Assembly (NCBI RefSeq): GCF_039537985.1
Contig: NZ_BAABBN010000012.1
Coordinates: 561,325-625,324, forward strand
DNA length: 64,000 nucleotides
Source: Litoribacillus peritrichatus
Lineage (GTDB): Bacteria; Pseudomonadota; Gammaproteobacteria; Pseudomonadales; Litoribrevibacteraceae
Direction: 5' to 3'
Shown here: in pieces, positions 35,901 to 44,524 of the stretch
Position numbering within the stretch: the first letter of the stretch is position 1
Layout: the number at the start of each line of letters is the position of its first letter
Program-made: the position numbers and the translations under genes
The notes under the pieces: generated by a model
What the model saw: the letters and a program-made list of their open reading frames with translations, nothing else
What the model was told of the DNA's origin: nothing
Database searches by the model: none

Positions 35901-38900
35901 TGGCAGAACCGCCACTCACCCCAGTGATATCAACCACGACGGTTTCGCTCGCTTCGACCAAAGTATCGGACGTTGCCGTCAAAGTGGCCGAACCTGAGAT
36001 TTGACCTGTCGTAATGGTAATGGAAGTGGCCGGGGTTGCGTAATCAATGCCACTGCTGGCAGTACCGGTATAACCTAAACTAACCGTCACATCTTCAAAG
36101 CTCACTTTATCTAAGGTCGCAGTTAAGATGCTGGTGCCCGCCGCTTCCGTAACTGAACTGGTACTGGCCGTTAAAGTAACGGCGATGCTGTCGTCATCTG
36201 TGATGGTCACCGTTTGCTGCTGAGAGCCACTCTCACTGGCGGAGCCACCATTCACTCCAGTGATATCGATCACAATGGATTCACCGGTTTCTACCAAGGT
36301 ATCAGAGATCGCCGTCAAAGTTGCCGTGCCCGAAGTTTGCCCGGCGGTAATCGTAATGGCGCCAGCCGAAGCCGTGTAATCACTGCCGCTGCTGGCAGTA
36401 CCGGTATAACCGAGAGTGACCGTCACTTCTTCAAAGGTCACTTTATCCAAGGTCGCTGTTAAGGTACTGGAGCCCGCAGCTTCCGCAATAGTACTGGCAC
36501 TGGCAGCCAGAGTGACAGCGACGTTGTCGTCGTCAATGATAGACACCGTCTGCTGTTGAGAACCACTTTCACTGGCGGAGCCACCACTCACGCCGGTGAT
36601 ATCCACCACGATCGTTTCAACCACTTCAACGGAGGCATCCGACGTTGCTGTCACGGTAGCCGTACCTGAGGTTTGACCCGCTGTAATGGTGATGGAAGCA
36701 GTCGACGCTACATAGTCACTGCCGCTGGTGGCTGTGCCGGAATAACCGAGATTGATCGTCACGTCTTCAAAGGTCACTTTGTCCAATGAAGCAGTTAAAG
36801 TGCTGATGCCCGAGGCTTCTGCAATCGAGCTGGAGCTGGCCGCTAAGGTGACAGCCACACTGTCATCATCGGTGATGGTCACCGTTTGCTGCTGAACACC
36901 GTCCTCCAGTACATTATTGGTCGCGCCGCCTACGATAGTGTCTATATCAATGATCAGAGTTTCATTGGTTTCCACCAGCGTATCCGACGTGATGGTCACC
37001 ACTGTAGTACTTTGGCTCTGGCTTGCTGGAATAAGAATGCTGGTTGCTCCCGCAACGTAGTCCGTACCGTTTGTAGCCGTACCGCTGTATACCAGATTAA
37101 CGGTTATATCCGCGCCTGCGGGCATAGTTGAAGTGGCCGTCAAAGTGACACTGCCGTTTGTCTCCGACACCGTATTAGTACTGGCAGTCAAGCTGATAAC
37201 AGGGGTTAAGGTTTTGCTGAATTGACTGGCCGCACTGTTGCTATTTCCTGCCGTGTCGGTAGCAACGCCTGCAGAAACATCCAGAGTGACTATTCCTTCT
37301 TGGGCTGGCGTCACCTCAACACTGTATTCACTGCTGCTGTTAGCCACAAAGTTATTCAGGCTGCCATTATTAGCGGTTATGTCGGTAATAATGAAGTTAT
37401 CAACCGCTTCACTAAACGTCAGTGTCGCAGTGAAAACACCATTCGCAGCCGCTGAGCCACCAGTGATCGTCAATGTAGGTGAGGTATTATCATAGGTAAC
37501 GCTGTATTGAGTCGCTGCAACGTTTCCGTTACCAGACACATCAAAAGCTGTGTTAGCCGCAATATCGAGTGTTACCGAACCATCAGCCGTAGGCGTTACT
37601 AACACCGTATAAACGGAACCACTGGTTGCTGCAAAGTTACTTAGAGACGCGTTTGCAGCGCTGATATCAGAAACATCAAAACCAGTGACATTTTCACCGA
37701 AGGTCATAGTTGCAGTAAACGGCGCATTTTGTGGTGTCGCCGCCGCACTGATCGACAATGAAGGAGCAATTGAATCATAAGTCACTGAGTGCTGAGCTGC
37801 GGTGTTGCTATTTCCTGTTGCATCTGTAGCCACAGATGAAGCCACATTCAGGGTCACCGCGCCCTGATTTGTTGGAGTAACAGTTACCTTATACACTGAA
37901 GCGCTGGTAGCACTGAAACTTGAAAGTGTGGCATTAGAAGCCGAAATGTCACCAATCACGAAGCCCGTAACGTCTTCACTGAAAGTGATAGTCGCTTCAA
38001 AAGCGGCATTGATATTGTCATTCACCACGTCCGTTATCGCCACAGAGGGCTGAGTGTTGTCCACGCTAAAGGTGGTTGCAGGCCCCGCTGAAGGCGCTGT
38101 TTCAGTTCCGTTTCTAGCACTCCCCGCAGCAATACTAAAACCTAACGTACCATCACCACTGATATTACTGAGTGTCACCGTTGGCGTACTGGTATCCCCG
38201 TTTGTTACAGTGACTGTGGCATTTGTGCCAGTGTTATTGAGCGTAATATCCGAATCAGTGAGGTTTACCGTCTCAGAGTCGGAATAAGTAACTGTATAAG
38301 TGACGGGGCCGGTGTTGGTTGCACTGGTACTCGGAGAAGAAATCACCAAACTTGGAGTCACCGTTGCCGGGGTTGCTGTATATTCCCGCAGCAATTGCGT
38401 AGCGGCGGTATTTTTCACCAAACCATTCACAGAGTCATCCGCCACATTGGCAGCCACATCCACAGTCACATTCCCATCCGCAGAAGGAGTAATATCCACT
38501 GTATAAGTATCTCCGCTGCCGCTGAAGTTTGAGGCAGAGCCATTACCCACAGTGATATCACCCACCACAAAATTCACCACCGGCCGGCTGAAGAAAATAC
38601 TCACCGGAATGGGGGAAGTACTGGTGGGTGTGGATGCAGTCGAAGACAAAACCACTCCTAACTGATCCACCACCAAAGTAGCGCTCGCTGCATCTGTTGT
38701 GGTGTTGCTGCTGTTCACCGTCGCCGACATCGAGCTGCTGACACTGATGTAGTTACCTTCACTCGCAGCAACGGGTACCGTCACTGTCACATCAAAGGTA
38801 CAGCTTTCGCCCGGGAGCAGTTCGCCACCGGAGAAACTCAAATTAGCCGTTCCACTCATAGCAGAACTCGCACCACAGGGGGTGGTTGGCAACGAAGTCG

Positions 38901-41106
38901 CTGCCAAAGAAGTAATGACCGACGCCAGATTATCAGAGAACTGCATGCTGGTTGCGGCCAAGGCCGTAGCGGCATTGGTGATGGTATACCGGAGTATGGT
39001 CGTGTCTCCGGGTAAAACAGGGTTAGTCACAAAGGTTTTGCTCAGAGCCAATCCACTGATCACCAATGTATCGCTTGCTGTGGCTGAAGAAACGGACTTC
39101 GCGGAAGTTGTGGCTGTAACAGTAGAGCTGGTTAATGTGGCAGTCCCAGGCGCGGCACCGGCTGGTACTGACATAGTGATAGAAAACGTACAACTATCCC
39201 CCGGTGACAGAGTCGCACTACTTAAAGTAAATAGAGACGAACCATTATCCGTAAAACTTGAGCCACTGCCGCAAATGTCATTTTGTGAAGAGGGCGTTGC
39301 CGTCATGCCGGTTAAAGCCGCAGGCAAGTCCACAGTAAAACCCACGCCAGTGGCATCTGCCGTCGCGTTAGCACTGTAAGTGAGAGTGAAATCGGTCGTA
39401 ACGGTTGAATCTGGTGTAGTCGATTCTTCGTTGATGGAAAGTTGCAAGGCCGGAGCCGCCACCACTACCAGAGTATCAGAAGCCGCTAGACCATAAACAG
39501 TAGCACCGGATACTGTTGCTGAAGGAATACTTGTGGTAAACGCGTAACTGCCAGGCGTTACACCCGCCTGTGCGGTCATAATCACATCAAAGGTACAATT
39601 AGCACCAGCTGCCAGATTGGCCCCACTGATGTTCAAAAACGTATGAGTGCCATCATTTGTGCTGGTAAATGTTGAGCCAGAGCCACAAGAGTTAGCCACT
39701 GGCAGCGTTTTAATCACTGTCCCGGCCAGAGAGTCATCAATCTTTTGAGTTAAGGCAATGCTGCTGGCAGCGTTATCTGGATCGGTATTGGTGATCACAA
39801 ACCGTTGCGTGAAATCTTCTGAAGCACTGACAGGGTCATCAATAAATAGGTTAGTGATGGTGGGCGCCTTTTTAATCACCAAATTATTGCTGATTGCGGG
39901 TTTAGTCGTCGCAGAATCCAGCGTCAGGTTTACTGAACTGGTGGTATTAGTGTAAGTCCCCGCTGCGGCATTTGCCGGAACAAGTACCGTCACGTCAAAG
40001 GTGCATGAAGCCTCCGAAGCAAGGTTTGCGCCTGCCACTGTAATAGTAGAAGACCCCGTTAAGGTTGATCCACTTCCACAAAAGCCATCGGCAGGTAACG
40101 CCGTCGCCGTTAATCCACTGAGTGTGGCATTTAAATCATTCGTGAATGTAATGTCGCTGGCCGTATTTAATCGATCCAGGTTATTGATAGTAAACGACAG
40201 AGTGATTGAGCTGCCCGGTGACGCAGACGCCGGAAAGTTAGCAAACAGAAAGGAATTTTCCACACCCAACTGACTGCTTGCCGACCCACTGGGATTCGCA
40301 CCGTTCTGGCTTAAATCGCCGGTTTCGGTGGTGTAACTGCCCGTTGTGTTTGTGCTGACATTCACACTGATGGTACAGGTGGAGCCAGCCGCGACATGAC
40401 CATACTGCAGTTGTATCGAATCAGTCTCCGGAGCAGCGGTCATGACAGGGGTTGGAACCAGGCCTCCACTACAGGTGTTTACAATGTTAGGGTCTGCTGA
40501 AACCAATAAATTGGTGGGTAAAGTATGGGAAAAAGTTAAAAGATCGGCCTTGCTGCCATTCAAACTGTTATCAATGGTATAGGTCAAAGTGCTGGTACCA
40601 CCCGGGGCTATCGTAGCCGGTGAAAAGGCCATTGAAAAACCGGGACGGGCAGCATCAACAGTCAGCGTAGCACTCGCCGCTCCTACACTGCCCTCACTGG
40701 TCGATAAAGTACCGGTGGTGTTGACATGAGAACCGGGAGTACTGCTGGTAACGTTAACCCTGAAGGTACAAGTACTGCCTAAGCCCAACCGGTAATCGCT
40801 GAAGGTAATGGTACTACTGCCCGCAGTTGCCGTAAAAGTGCCATCAGTACAGGTATTTAAAACATCGGGCGCAGCCGCAATCGTCACTCCCGCTGGCAGA
40901 GTATTAGTGAAAGCCAGATCACTGACCCCCACAGAATTGGCTGAATTGTCGATGGTATATGTCATGGTACTGACAGTACCAGGCCCCATTGTGGTCGGGG
41001 AAAACGCCACAGAGAACGTCGGTGTTGCAGCGTAGACACTGAAACTGCTTAAACTGATTGCGAGTAATACCAGTGCGGACAAACATCTTTTAAGCATTAT
41101 CTTCAT
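29926..41106 (-). CDS. Giant secreted surface protein (3726 residues), Calx-beta/cadherin type with GlyGly-CTERM-like tail
   Basis: I start at ATG 41106, where the signal peptide (MKIMLKRCLSALVLLAISLS to VYAA) begins. Order: six DUF7933-like repeats (about residues 23-820), each with a Cys pair; five bacterial Ig-like domains of the FSEDVTGFVIGDISASN type (820-1297); eleven Calx-beta repeats of about 112 residues ending TVTITDDD (1297-2532); five cadherin-like VLANDLDVDG domains (2532-3028); a He_PIG-like Ig domain; acidic TSP3-type DxDxDG repeats; HYR-like, Calx-beta-like and PKD-like domains; and a choice-of-anchor U domain (IEDGGPNDADG). The tail SGSGGGS, a hydrophobic helix and Arg residues fit GlyGly-CTERM sorting by rhombosortase after type II secretion. 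Calx-beta, cadherin and TSP3 parts should bind calcium. An adhesin or stalk role is inferred. Confidence 0.85.
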   Translation of the reverse strand: MKIMLKRCLSALVLLAISLSSFSVYAATPTFSVAFSPTTMGPGTVSTMTYTIDNSANSVGVSDLAFTNTLPAGVTIAAAPDVLNTCTDGTFTATAGSSTITFSDYRLGLGSTCTFRVNVTSSTPGSHVNTTGTLSTSEGSVGAASATLTVDAARPGFSMAFSPATIAPGGTSTLTYTIDNSLNGSKADLLTFSHTLPTNLLVSADPNIVNTCSGGLVPTPVMTAAPETDSIQLQYGHVAAGSTCTISVNVSTNTTGSYTTETGDLSQNGANPSGSASSQLGVENSFLFANFPASASPGSSITLSFTINNLDRLNTASDITFTNDLNATLSGLTATALPADGFCGSGSTLTGSSTITVAGANLASEASCTFDVTVLVPANAAAGTYTNTTSSVNLTLDSATTKPAISNNLVIKKAPTITNLFIDDPVSASEDFTQRFVITNTDPDNAASSIALTQKIDDSLAGTVIKTLPVANSCGSGSTFTSTNDGTHTFLNISGANLAAGANCTFDVIMTAQAGVTPGSYAFTTSIPSATVSGATVYGLAASDTLVVVAAPALQLSINEESTTPDSTVTTDFTLTYSANATADATGVGFTVDLPAALTGMTATPSSQNDICGSGSSFTDNGSSLFTLSSATLSPGDSCTFSITMSVPAGAAPGTATLTSSTVTATTSAKSVSSATASDTLVISGLALSKTFVTNPVLPGDTTILRYTITNAATALAATSMQFSDNLASVITSLAATSLPTTPCGASSAMSGTANLSFSGGELLPGESCTFDVTVTVPVAASEGNYISVSSSMSATVNSSNTTTDAASATLVVDQLGVVLSSTASTPTSTSPIPVSIFFSRPVVNFVVGDITVGNGSASNFSGSGDTYTVDITPSADGNVTVDVAANVADDSVNGLVKNTAATQLLREYTATPATVTPSLVISSPSTSATNTGPVTYTVTYSDSETVNLTDSDITLNNTGTNATVTVTNGDTSTPTVTLSNISGDGTLGFSIAAGSARNGTETAPSAGPATTFSVDNTQPSVAITDVVNDNINAAFEATITFSEDVTGFVIGDISASNATLSSFSATSASVYKVTVTPTNQGAVTLNVASSVATDATGNSNTAAQHSVTYDSIAPSLSISAAATPQNAPFTATMTFGENVTGFDVSDISAANASLSNFAATSGSVYTVLVTPTADGSVTLDIAANTAFDVSGNGNVAATQYSVTYDNTSPTLTITGGSAAANGVFTATLTFSEAVDNFIITDITANNGSLNNFVANSSSEYSVEVTPAQEGIVTLDVSAGVATDTAGNSNSAASQFSKTLTPVISLTASTNTVSETNGSVTLTATSTMPAGADITVNLVYSGTATNGTDYVAGATSILIPASQSQSTTVVTITSDTLVETNETLIIDIDTIVGGATNNVLEDGVQQQTVTITDDDSVAVTLAASSSSIAEASGISTLTASLDKVTFEDVTINLGYSGTATSGSDYVASTASITITAGQTSGTATVTATSDASVEVVETIVVDITGVSGGSASESGSQQQTVSIIDDDNVAVTLAASASTIAEAAGSSTLTATLDKVTFEEVTVTLGYTGTASSGSDYTASAGAITITAGQTSGTATLTAISDTLVETGESIVIDITGVNGGSASESGSQQQTVTITDDDSIAVTLTASTSSVTEAAGTSILTATLDKVSFEDVTVSLGYTGTASSGIDYATPATSITITTGQISGSATLTATSDTLVEASETVVVDITGVSGGSASESGTQQQTVIITDDDSALVTLTVSDSSIAEAAGTSTIIANLDKVTFEDVTVSLGYTGTATSGSDYAVSAGSITITAGQTSGSVILTATSDSSIETDETVIVDVTGVSGGSASESGSQQKTVTILDDDTVAVTLTASSSSMAEAAGTSTLTATLDKITIEDVVVSLSYTGTASSGTDYVTPAGSITIAAGQTSGSVTLTATSDTAVEADETIIADISGVSGGSANENGTQQQTVTIIDDDSTVVSLTVSASTIGETAGSSTLTVTLDKATFEPVVVSLGYTGTATHGSDYLTQADSITIAAGQTTNTIALITTSDTLVEANETIIVDITGVTGGFASENNTQQQTVTITDDDSAVVTLAVSTSAIAEAAGTSTLTATLDKATFEDVTVSLGYTGTATSGSDYATPAGAITISAGQTTGSATLTAISDPAIETDETIIVDVTGVNGGSASESGLQQKTVTILDDDTVAVTLTASSSSIAEASGSSILTATLDKVTIEDVVVSLSYTGTASSGTDYVTPAGSITIAAGQTSGSVTLTALSDSDVEADETIIADISGVSGGSANESGTQQQTVTIIDDDSSVVSLTVSASTIGETAGSSTLTASLDKATFEAVVVSLGYTGTATNGSDYVTPADTITIVAGQTTSTATLVATSDTLVEANETIIVDITGVNGGFASENNTQQQTVTITDDDTATVTLLVSNSSIAEAGTSTLTAILNKPTFEDVVISLEYAGTASASDYTKSADAITVTAGQTTGTVTLTAVQDSTEESDETIIVDISGVSGGSVSEQGTQQQTVIISNDDNETSSDVATVDEDNSIQIDVLSNDQGPGGTLNPASVSIYTAATNGVTSINTANGFITYTPTSDYNGVDTFAYIVNDLQGNTSAPTTVTVTVNNVNDAPVAVNDAAAVIEDNSLTVDVLANDLDVDGASDINLQSLTVTIQPEHGQASVADGKVIYTPEANYNGSDIFSYKVDDNAGLESNTAIVSINVSGANDAPTTQSDTATTNEDTAVTISVLHNDTDVDGQLVASSVTTVAQPSNGLAEAQTDGSIIYTPNDNFFGSDTFTYTVKDAENAVSAATEVTVTVQGVNDAPVASDDIAVLLEDTSFDINVAGNDNDIDSDLDASSLVIVSMPAHGSVSLINGLLHYTPVADFGGNDSFSYTISDIEGSTSNVATVTITVDAVNDLPIANNDSAVTEEDSSVTIDLLANDQDVDGSLDPASIALAQSESLPPESVTSLALTQPDNGSVTIDTSTGVATYTPNADFNGVDTFRYSVSDNEGGVSNTATVTIQISSVNDTPVISGTPLTTVLEGGDYRFTPLISDVDNDSLTTTASNLPGWLTLDPSTGELQGSPTVGDAGVYADIVVQVSDGEFNAELAAFSIEVVGDNDTDGIANHEDTDDDNDGMSDEFELANGFNPFNSADAAEDADNDGLSNLEEALQSSNPLLDDQAPVIASPEPLEFNATGLLTQVSGFDIPTAVDGLDGEVAVNLLGESSLNLAPGRHQLTWFATDAAGNRAEVQQQVDVHPLISLSSGQIVGEGFSGRIEVILNGAAPEYPVTISYELEGSANSEDHNLTAGSVTFEEDELAGGIPFVISQDDVTEGIETLVVVLTGDGNFDANNRHTLSIVEDNVAPRVGLSLVQNGSDRLIIEQGGGLVSFTSTVNDPNPNDQHTIEWDFSDGVTPTFVTDLQRQLNPADLAPGIYSVTLSVTDNGTPAITNEVNLSYRVVEALAALSETQDSDNDGIADIDEGWADDDQDGQPNYLDAISLSNVLNSAPEDGFSFLLEADPGVKMVLGERALSNDGRGAKLDTDALPEEMALPEDSFNNLSGYFDFVVNELPLIGQSVNVVIAQSEPIPENAIYRKFDGVWFTFVENASNSVMSAPGEEGHCPSPQAEDYRSGLNEGDWCVQLTIEDGGPNDADGLANGSINDPGGVGVNVAGGGETDPGTTQIRSSGSGGGSVDLSLIMLLLSLLAFYGTRWNHNIRLRRPWE
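33790..35810 (-). repeat. 1008-bp tandem segmental duplication (three Calx-beta units)
   Basis: Matching landmarks recur exactly 1008 bases apart, for example 33871/34879, 34085/35093 and 34472/35480. 1008 is three times 336, so a block of three 112-residue Calx-beta repeats was duplicated in frame. The two blocks are more alike than neighbouring single repeats, indicating a recent event. Boundaries are approximate. Confidence 0.85.
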
Positions 41107-41161
41107 ACGAACATTCACGCTGCAATTCCATTTAGAAGTTAAGTTCACAGTCCGGAATACT

Positions 41162-44100
41162 CTAATCACGCCGACCAAGAGGCGGAACAGAACACACAGA
41201 AGCAACCCATCGAATATTCATCAGGCTTAACAACAGCAACAACATAAACCCGATGGCTCCCCCGCTGCTTTTCTTACTTGTATCAGTGTTATCGCTATTG
41301 CTGACATTGTTACTATCACTGGCAGTAGTGCCTACCCCGCCAGGATCATGAATACGGCCATTCGCCACACCATCTGCATCATTAGGGCCACCATCTTCAA
41401 TGGTCAGTTGCACGCACCAATCACCTTCATTCAGGCCTGTACGATAAGCGCTGCTCTGAGGAGAAGGACAACTGCCTTCACTTCCGGGAGCCGACATCAC
41501 TTCATTGCCAGCGTCTTCCACAAAGTCAAACCACACCCCGTCACCAAATTTACGGTAAACCGCATCGGCCGGAATGGCCGCGCGTTGTGGCAGAACCACA
41601 TTAACGCTCTGACCAGATTCAGTCAGACCATTCACAACAAAATCAAAATACCCGCTGACATTTGTGACGCTGTCTGCCGAGATTTTCAAACGCTCAGGTA
41701 ACTGTTCCAAATTTAGTTGCGCACCGTATCCACCATTGGCTAATGCCCGCTCGCCAAGCATCATCTTAAGGCCAGGGTCGGATTCAATCAGGAAGGCTAG
41801 TCCATCTTCGGATGTTTCACTGATCACGTTATCCATCGCAACAGGGTCGAGATAATTGGGTTGGCCGTCCTGATCATCGTCAGCAAAGCCCTCCACCAGA
41901 TCTGAGATTCCATCGCCATCACTGTCCTGAGACGTCAGTGTTCGAAGTTCATCAACGATACGATAGGTCAGACTGGTTACATTACTGAGCGATGGCGAGC
42001 CATTATCATTGACAGCCACAGTTACAGAGTAAGTACCCGGTACTATGCCGGATGGCTCAATCTGACGCTGTAATTCATTAACAACAATCGGCGTAACACC
42101 GTTGGAGAATTCCCACTCTAAGGTATGCTGATCGTTCAGATTGGAATCACTGACCATTGCGGTGAAGTCCACCAAACCTGAACCCTGCTCAATGATTAGT
42201 ACGTTGGAATCATTCTGACTCACCTTCAATGTAATGCTCGGCGCTACATTACTTTCAGTGATCGTCGTGATGTGACTGGTCTTATTGCCAAAGTTACCGG
42301 AACCGATCAGATTAACTTCGATGGTTTCATTGCCTTCGGAACGAGTATCCTCATGTATAACAAAGGTAATGTCTTTAGAGAACATCCTTTGTTCAGAACC
42401 ATTCGGCTCAGAATCGCTTTGTTCAAAATCGTTCTCTTCAAAATCACTTTCTACAAAAGTAATGCTGCCCGAACTCAGCGTATGATCTTCATCTTCAACG
42501 CCCGGCCCCGTTGCATTACCCGACACTCCAAAGGATACGGTTAATGGGTATTCCGGCGGCTCACCATTAAGAATAACCTGAACCCGACTTTCAGCGCCTT
42601 CTGCCTGAGTTTGGTCCGGGCTAATCGAGATAAGCGGATGAATAGACAAGGATTGGCGAGCTTCACTTCGGTTACCCGCTGCATCCACGGCATACCAAAT
42701 TAACTCATGGTGACCAGGCATTAAATGAGACTCGATAGAACTATCTAAGTGCACTTCTACATCACCATCCAATGCATCATGTGCCGTAGGAACAACCAGA
42801 TCTGAAACCGAGGTCAATAAACCTGTGGCATTTATTTCCAAATCTTGCGGTTGAGCAAAGACCGGCGGCTGATCATCCAGGTTGGTTAATTGTTCATCGG
42901 CAGCAACACCTGTAGATGAGAGTACGGTTGCGCCATTAAGCACAAGTTCATCCACCGATATGCCTTTAAAATTTTCTAACCCTGGCGCCAATACATAGTT
43001 AAAGATTAACGCGGACGTGCCACTGCCACTGACATATTCAGCAACCACCTGTGTACCTCCGATGGTCAGATAAAGTAACGGTGTGCCGTCTACAACAACA
43101 TCCTGGCTGTAATGCAGGGTGATGTTTAAAGAATCACCAGCAACGTAAGTCTTGGCATAGGGAACGGTAACCCTGACAATACTCGCTGTGTTGGCCATAT
43201 TTAAAGAAATGCCACTGCTATCGGCAATATTCTGCAAATTCAGATCCTGCCAATTTGAAAAAGCAAAATTAGCGCCTTCATCATAATATTGGCCGCTGGA
43301 TGTCATATTCATCAACGCAATACCGTTTGCGGCCTTATCTAGCGGCGTGATCACATAATCAAACTGCCAATGTGTTTGCTCACCAGAATCAGAAACATAG
43401 CTGGCTTTAACCTCTCGCCCGTTATCCAAAGAAATATTCAATTCTGTATTGTCTGTATTGGTGCTCAAAACTTTCTGATCAAAATGCACTGTGAAGGAAA
43501 GTGTATTTCCAATCAGATAGTCGCCACTGGCAGGCACATCCACATGAGTTACCTTTGGTACCGCTGATCTTCCGACCAGAACTTCAGAGGCATCATTACC
43601 TAATGCTGTCACCTTAATTAAGCCATTGTTAACAAAAGAGGTGTTACTGACAGTGAGTTCATGGCTCCCTGAGCTGTAGTCATTTCGGCCGTCTAATGTA
43701 CCAATGAAGATCGTATTATTTAGGTTTAAATTGCCCACAGTGATGCCGTTAGAAACATCATCAGACTCAGTCAGGATATGTGTAAACCGTATTTCACCTT
43801 GGTTAGACGATTCAGCCTCCAGTAAATACTCGTTATTGCCTATTTCTATCGCCAGTTGTGGTGCTCCGCCCGCCATTGCAATACTGGTCACTCTTCCCCA
43901 CCGGAGTGTATAAACCAGCTTATCCCCTGGCTGGTAGTTGCCCTCGGGAGGTAAATTCGCTGTATTACCGTGAACAATCTTTATTGCTGGTAACGGATTC
44001 ACATCTTCAAGGTTTAAATTAGCGGCTTGGCCAGCCCCGTTGGTTACCTTGAAGTCCTGAAAACCTGCTAATGCGACACCATCTAAGTCAAAGTCCTGAT

Positions 44101-44479
44101 GTGTAGGCGTATAGGAAAAAATAACATCGGTTCCACTGATGCGCTGGAATTGTGCATAAGCGTTGCCTGAATCCAGTGCAAGAACTAAGAACCCATGATC
44201 ACCTGCCTCTTCCTCGCCACTCACATCAAGCTGAAGTGATGCGTCCGAATCAACCTGAATCGCACCTGAAAAAGACACCACAAATTCAAGGTTGTCATTG
44301 TTGTCGTAATAACCTGCAGCTGGCCCAGTGACAGACTGAATAGAAGGTTGCGAAGCAACACCGGTTAAGGAAAAGCAGAACAGAAAAAAAACAATCCCTA
44401 ATTTTAACGAAAGCATCGGGCATTTCGACTTATGACGACGCTCGTTAACATCAAAGTACTCGGAAATAACTGACAGCAT
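41162..44479 (-). CDS. Secreted surface protein (1105 residues) sharing the giant proteins' C-terminal anchor
   Basis: The start at ATG 44479 follows GGAAGGA; a later Met at 44416 sits right at the signal peptide (LSLKLGIVFFLFCFSL) but lacks a ribosome site. About residues 45-535 hold four related beta domains of the GDSLNITLHYSQDV type. From there the protein matches the giant proteins: HYR-like (INATGLLTSV), Calx-beta-like, PKD-like, TSP3 acidic DSDGDGISD repeats, choice-of-anchor U (IEDGGPNDADG) and a GG-hydrophobic-basic tail (KKSSGGAIGFMLLLLLSL). It has no Calx-beta or cadherin array, so it is a short version of the same plan. Its stop lies 55 bases before the next gene. Confidence 0.8.
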   Translation of the reverse strand: MLSVISEYFDVNERRHKSKCPMLSLKLGIVFFLFCFSLTGVASQPSIQSVTGPAAGYYDNNDNLEFVVSFSGAIQVDSDASLQLDVSGEEEAGDHGFLVLALDSGNAYAQFQRISGTDVIFSYTPTHQDFDLDGVALAGFQDFKVTNGAGQAANLNLEDVNPLPAIKIVHGNTANLPPEGNYQPGDKLVYTLRWGRVTSIAMAGGAPQLAIEIGNNEYLLEAESSNQGEIRFTHILTESDDVSNGITVGNLNLNNTIFIGTLDGRNDYSSGSHELTVSNTSFVNNGLIKVTALGNDASEVLVGRSAVPKVTHVDVPASGDYLIGNTLSFTVHFDQKVLSTNTDNTELNISLDNGREVKASYVSDSGEQTHWQFDYVITPLDKAANGIALMNMTSSGQYYDEGANFAFSNWQDLNLQNIADSSGISLNMANTASIVRVTVPYAKTYVAGDSLNITLHYSQDVVVDGTPLLYLTIGGTQVVAEYVSGSGTSALIFNYVLAPGLENFKGISVDELVLNGATVLSSTGVAADEQLTNLDDQPPVFAQPQDLEINATGLLTSVSDLVVPTAHDALDGDVEVHLDSSIESHLMPGHHELIWYAVDAAGNRSEARQSLSIHPLISISPDQTQAEGAESRVQVILNGEPPEYPLTVSFGVSGNATGPGVEDEDHTLSSGSITFVESDFEENDFEQSDSEPNGSEQRMFSKDITFVIHEDTRSEGNETIEVNLIGSGNFGNKTSHITTITESNVAPSITLKVSQNDSNVLIIEQGSGLVDFTAMVSDSNLNDQHTLEWEFSNGVTPIVVNELQRQIEPSGIVPGTYSVTVAVNDNGSPSLSNVTSLTYRIVDELRTLTSQDSDGDGISDLVEGFADDDQDGQPNYLDPVAMDNVISETSEDGLAFLIESDPGLKMMLGERALANGGYGAQLNLEQLPERLKISADSVTNVSGYFDFVVNGLTESGQSVNVVLPQRAAIPADAVYRKFGDGVWFDFVEDAGNEVMSAPGSEGSCPSPQSSAYRTGLNEGDWCVQLTIEDGGPNDADGVANGRIHDPGGVGTTASDSNNVSNSDNTDTSKKSSGGAIGFMLLLLLSLMNIRWVASVCSVPPLGRRD

Positions 44480-44524
44480 AAGTAAGGTGTCCTTCCAAAA
44501 AAAAGAGCAATGAATAAACAACCA

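Noticed and set aside
33500..37200. Regularly spaced repeats considered as a CRISPR array
   Set aside because: The period is 336 bases, the repeats encode protein domains, and there are no short identical repeats with unique spacers.
33734..38506. Many plus-strand frames of 60-100 codons with similar sequences
   Set aside because: They are antisense shadows of the Calx-beta and Ig-like repeats; their mutual similarity only mirrors the repeats.
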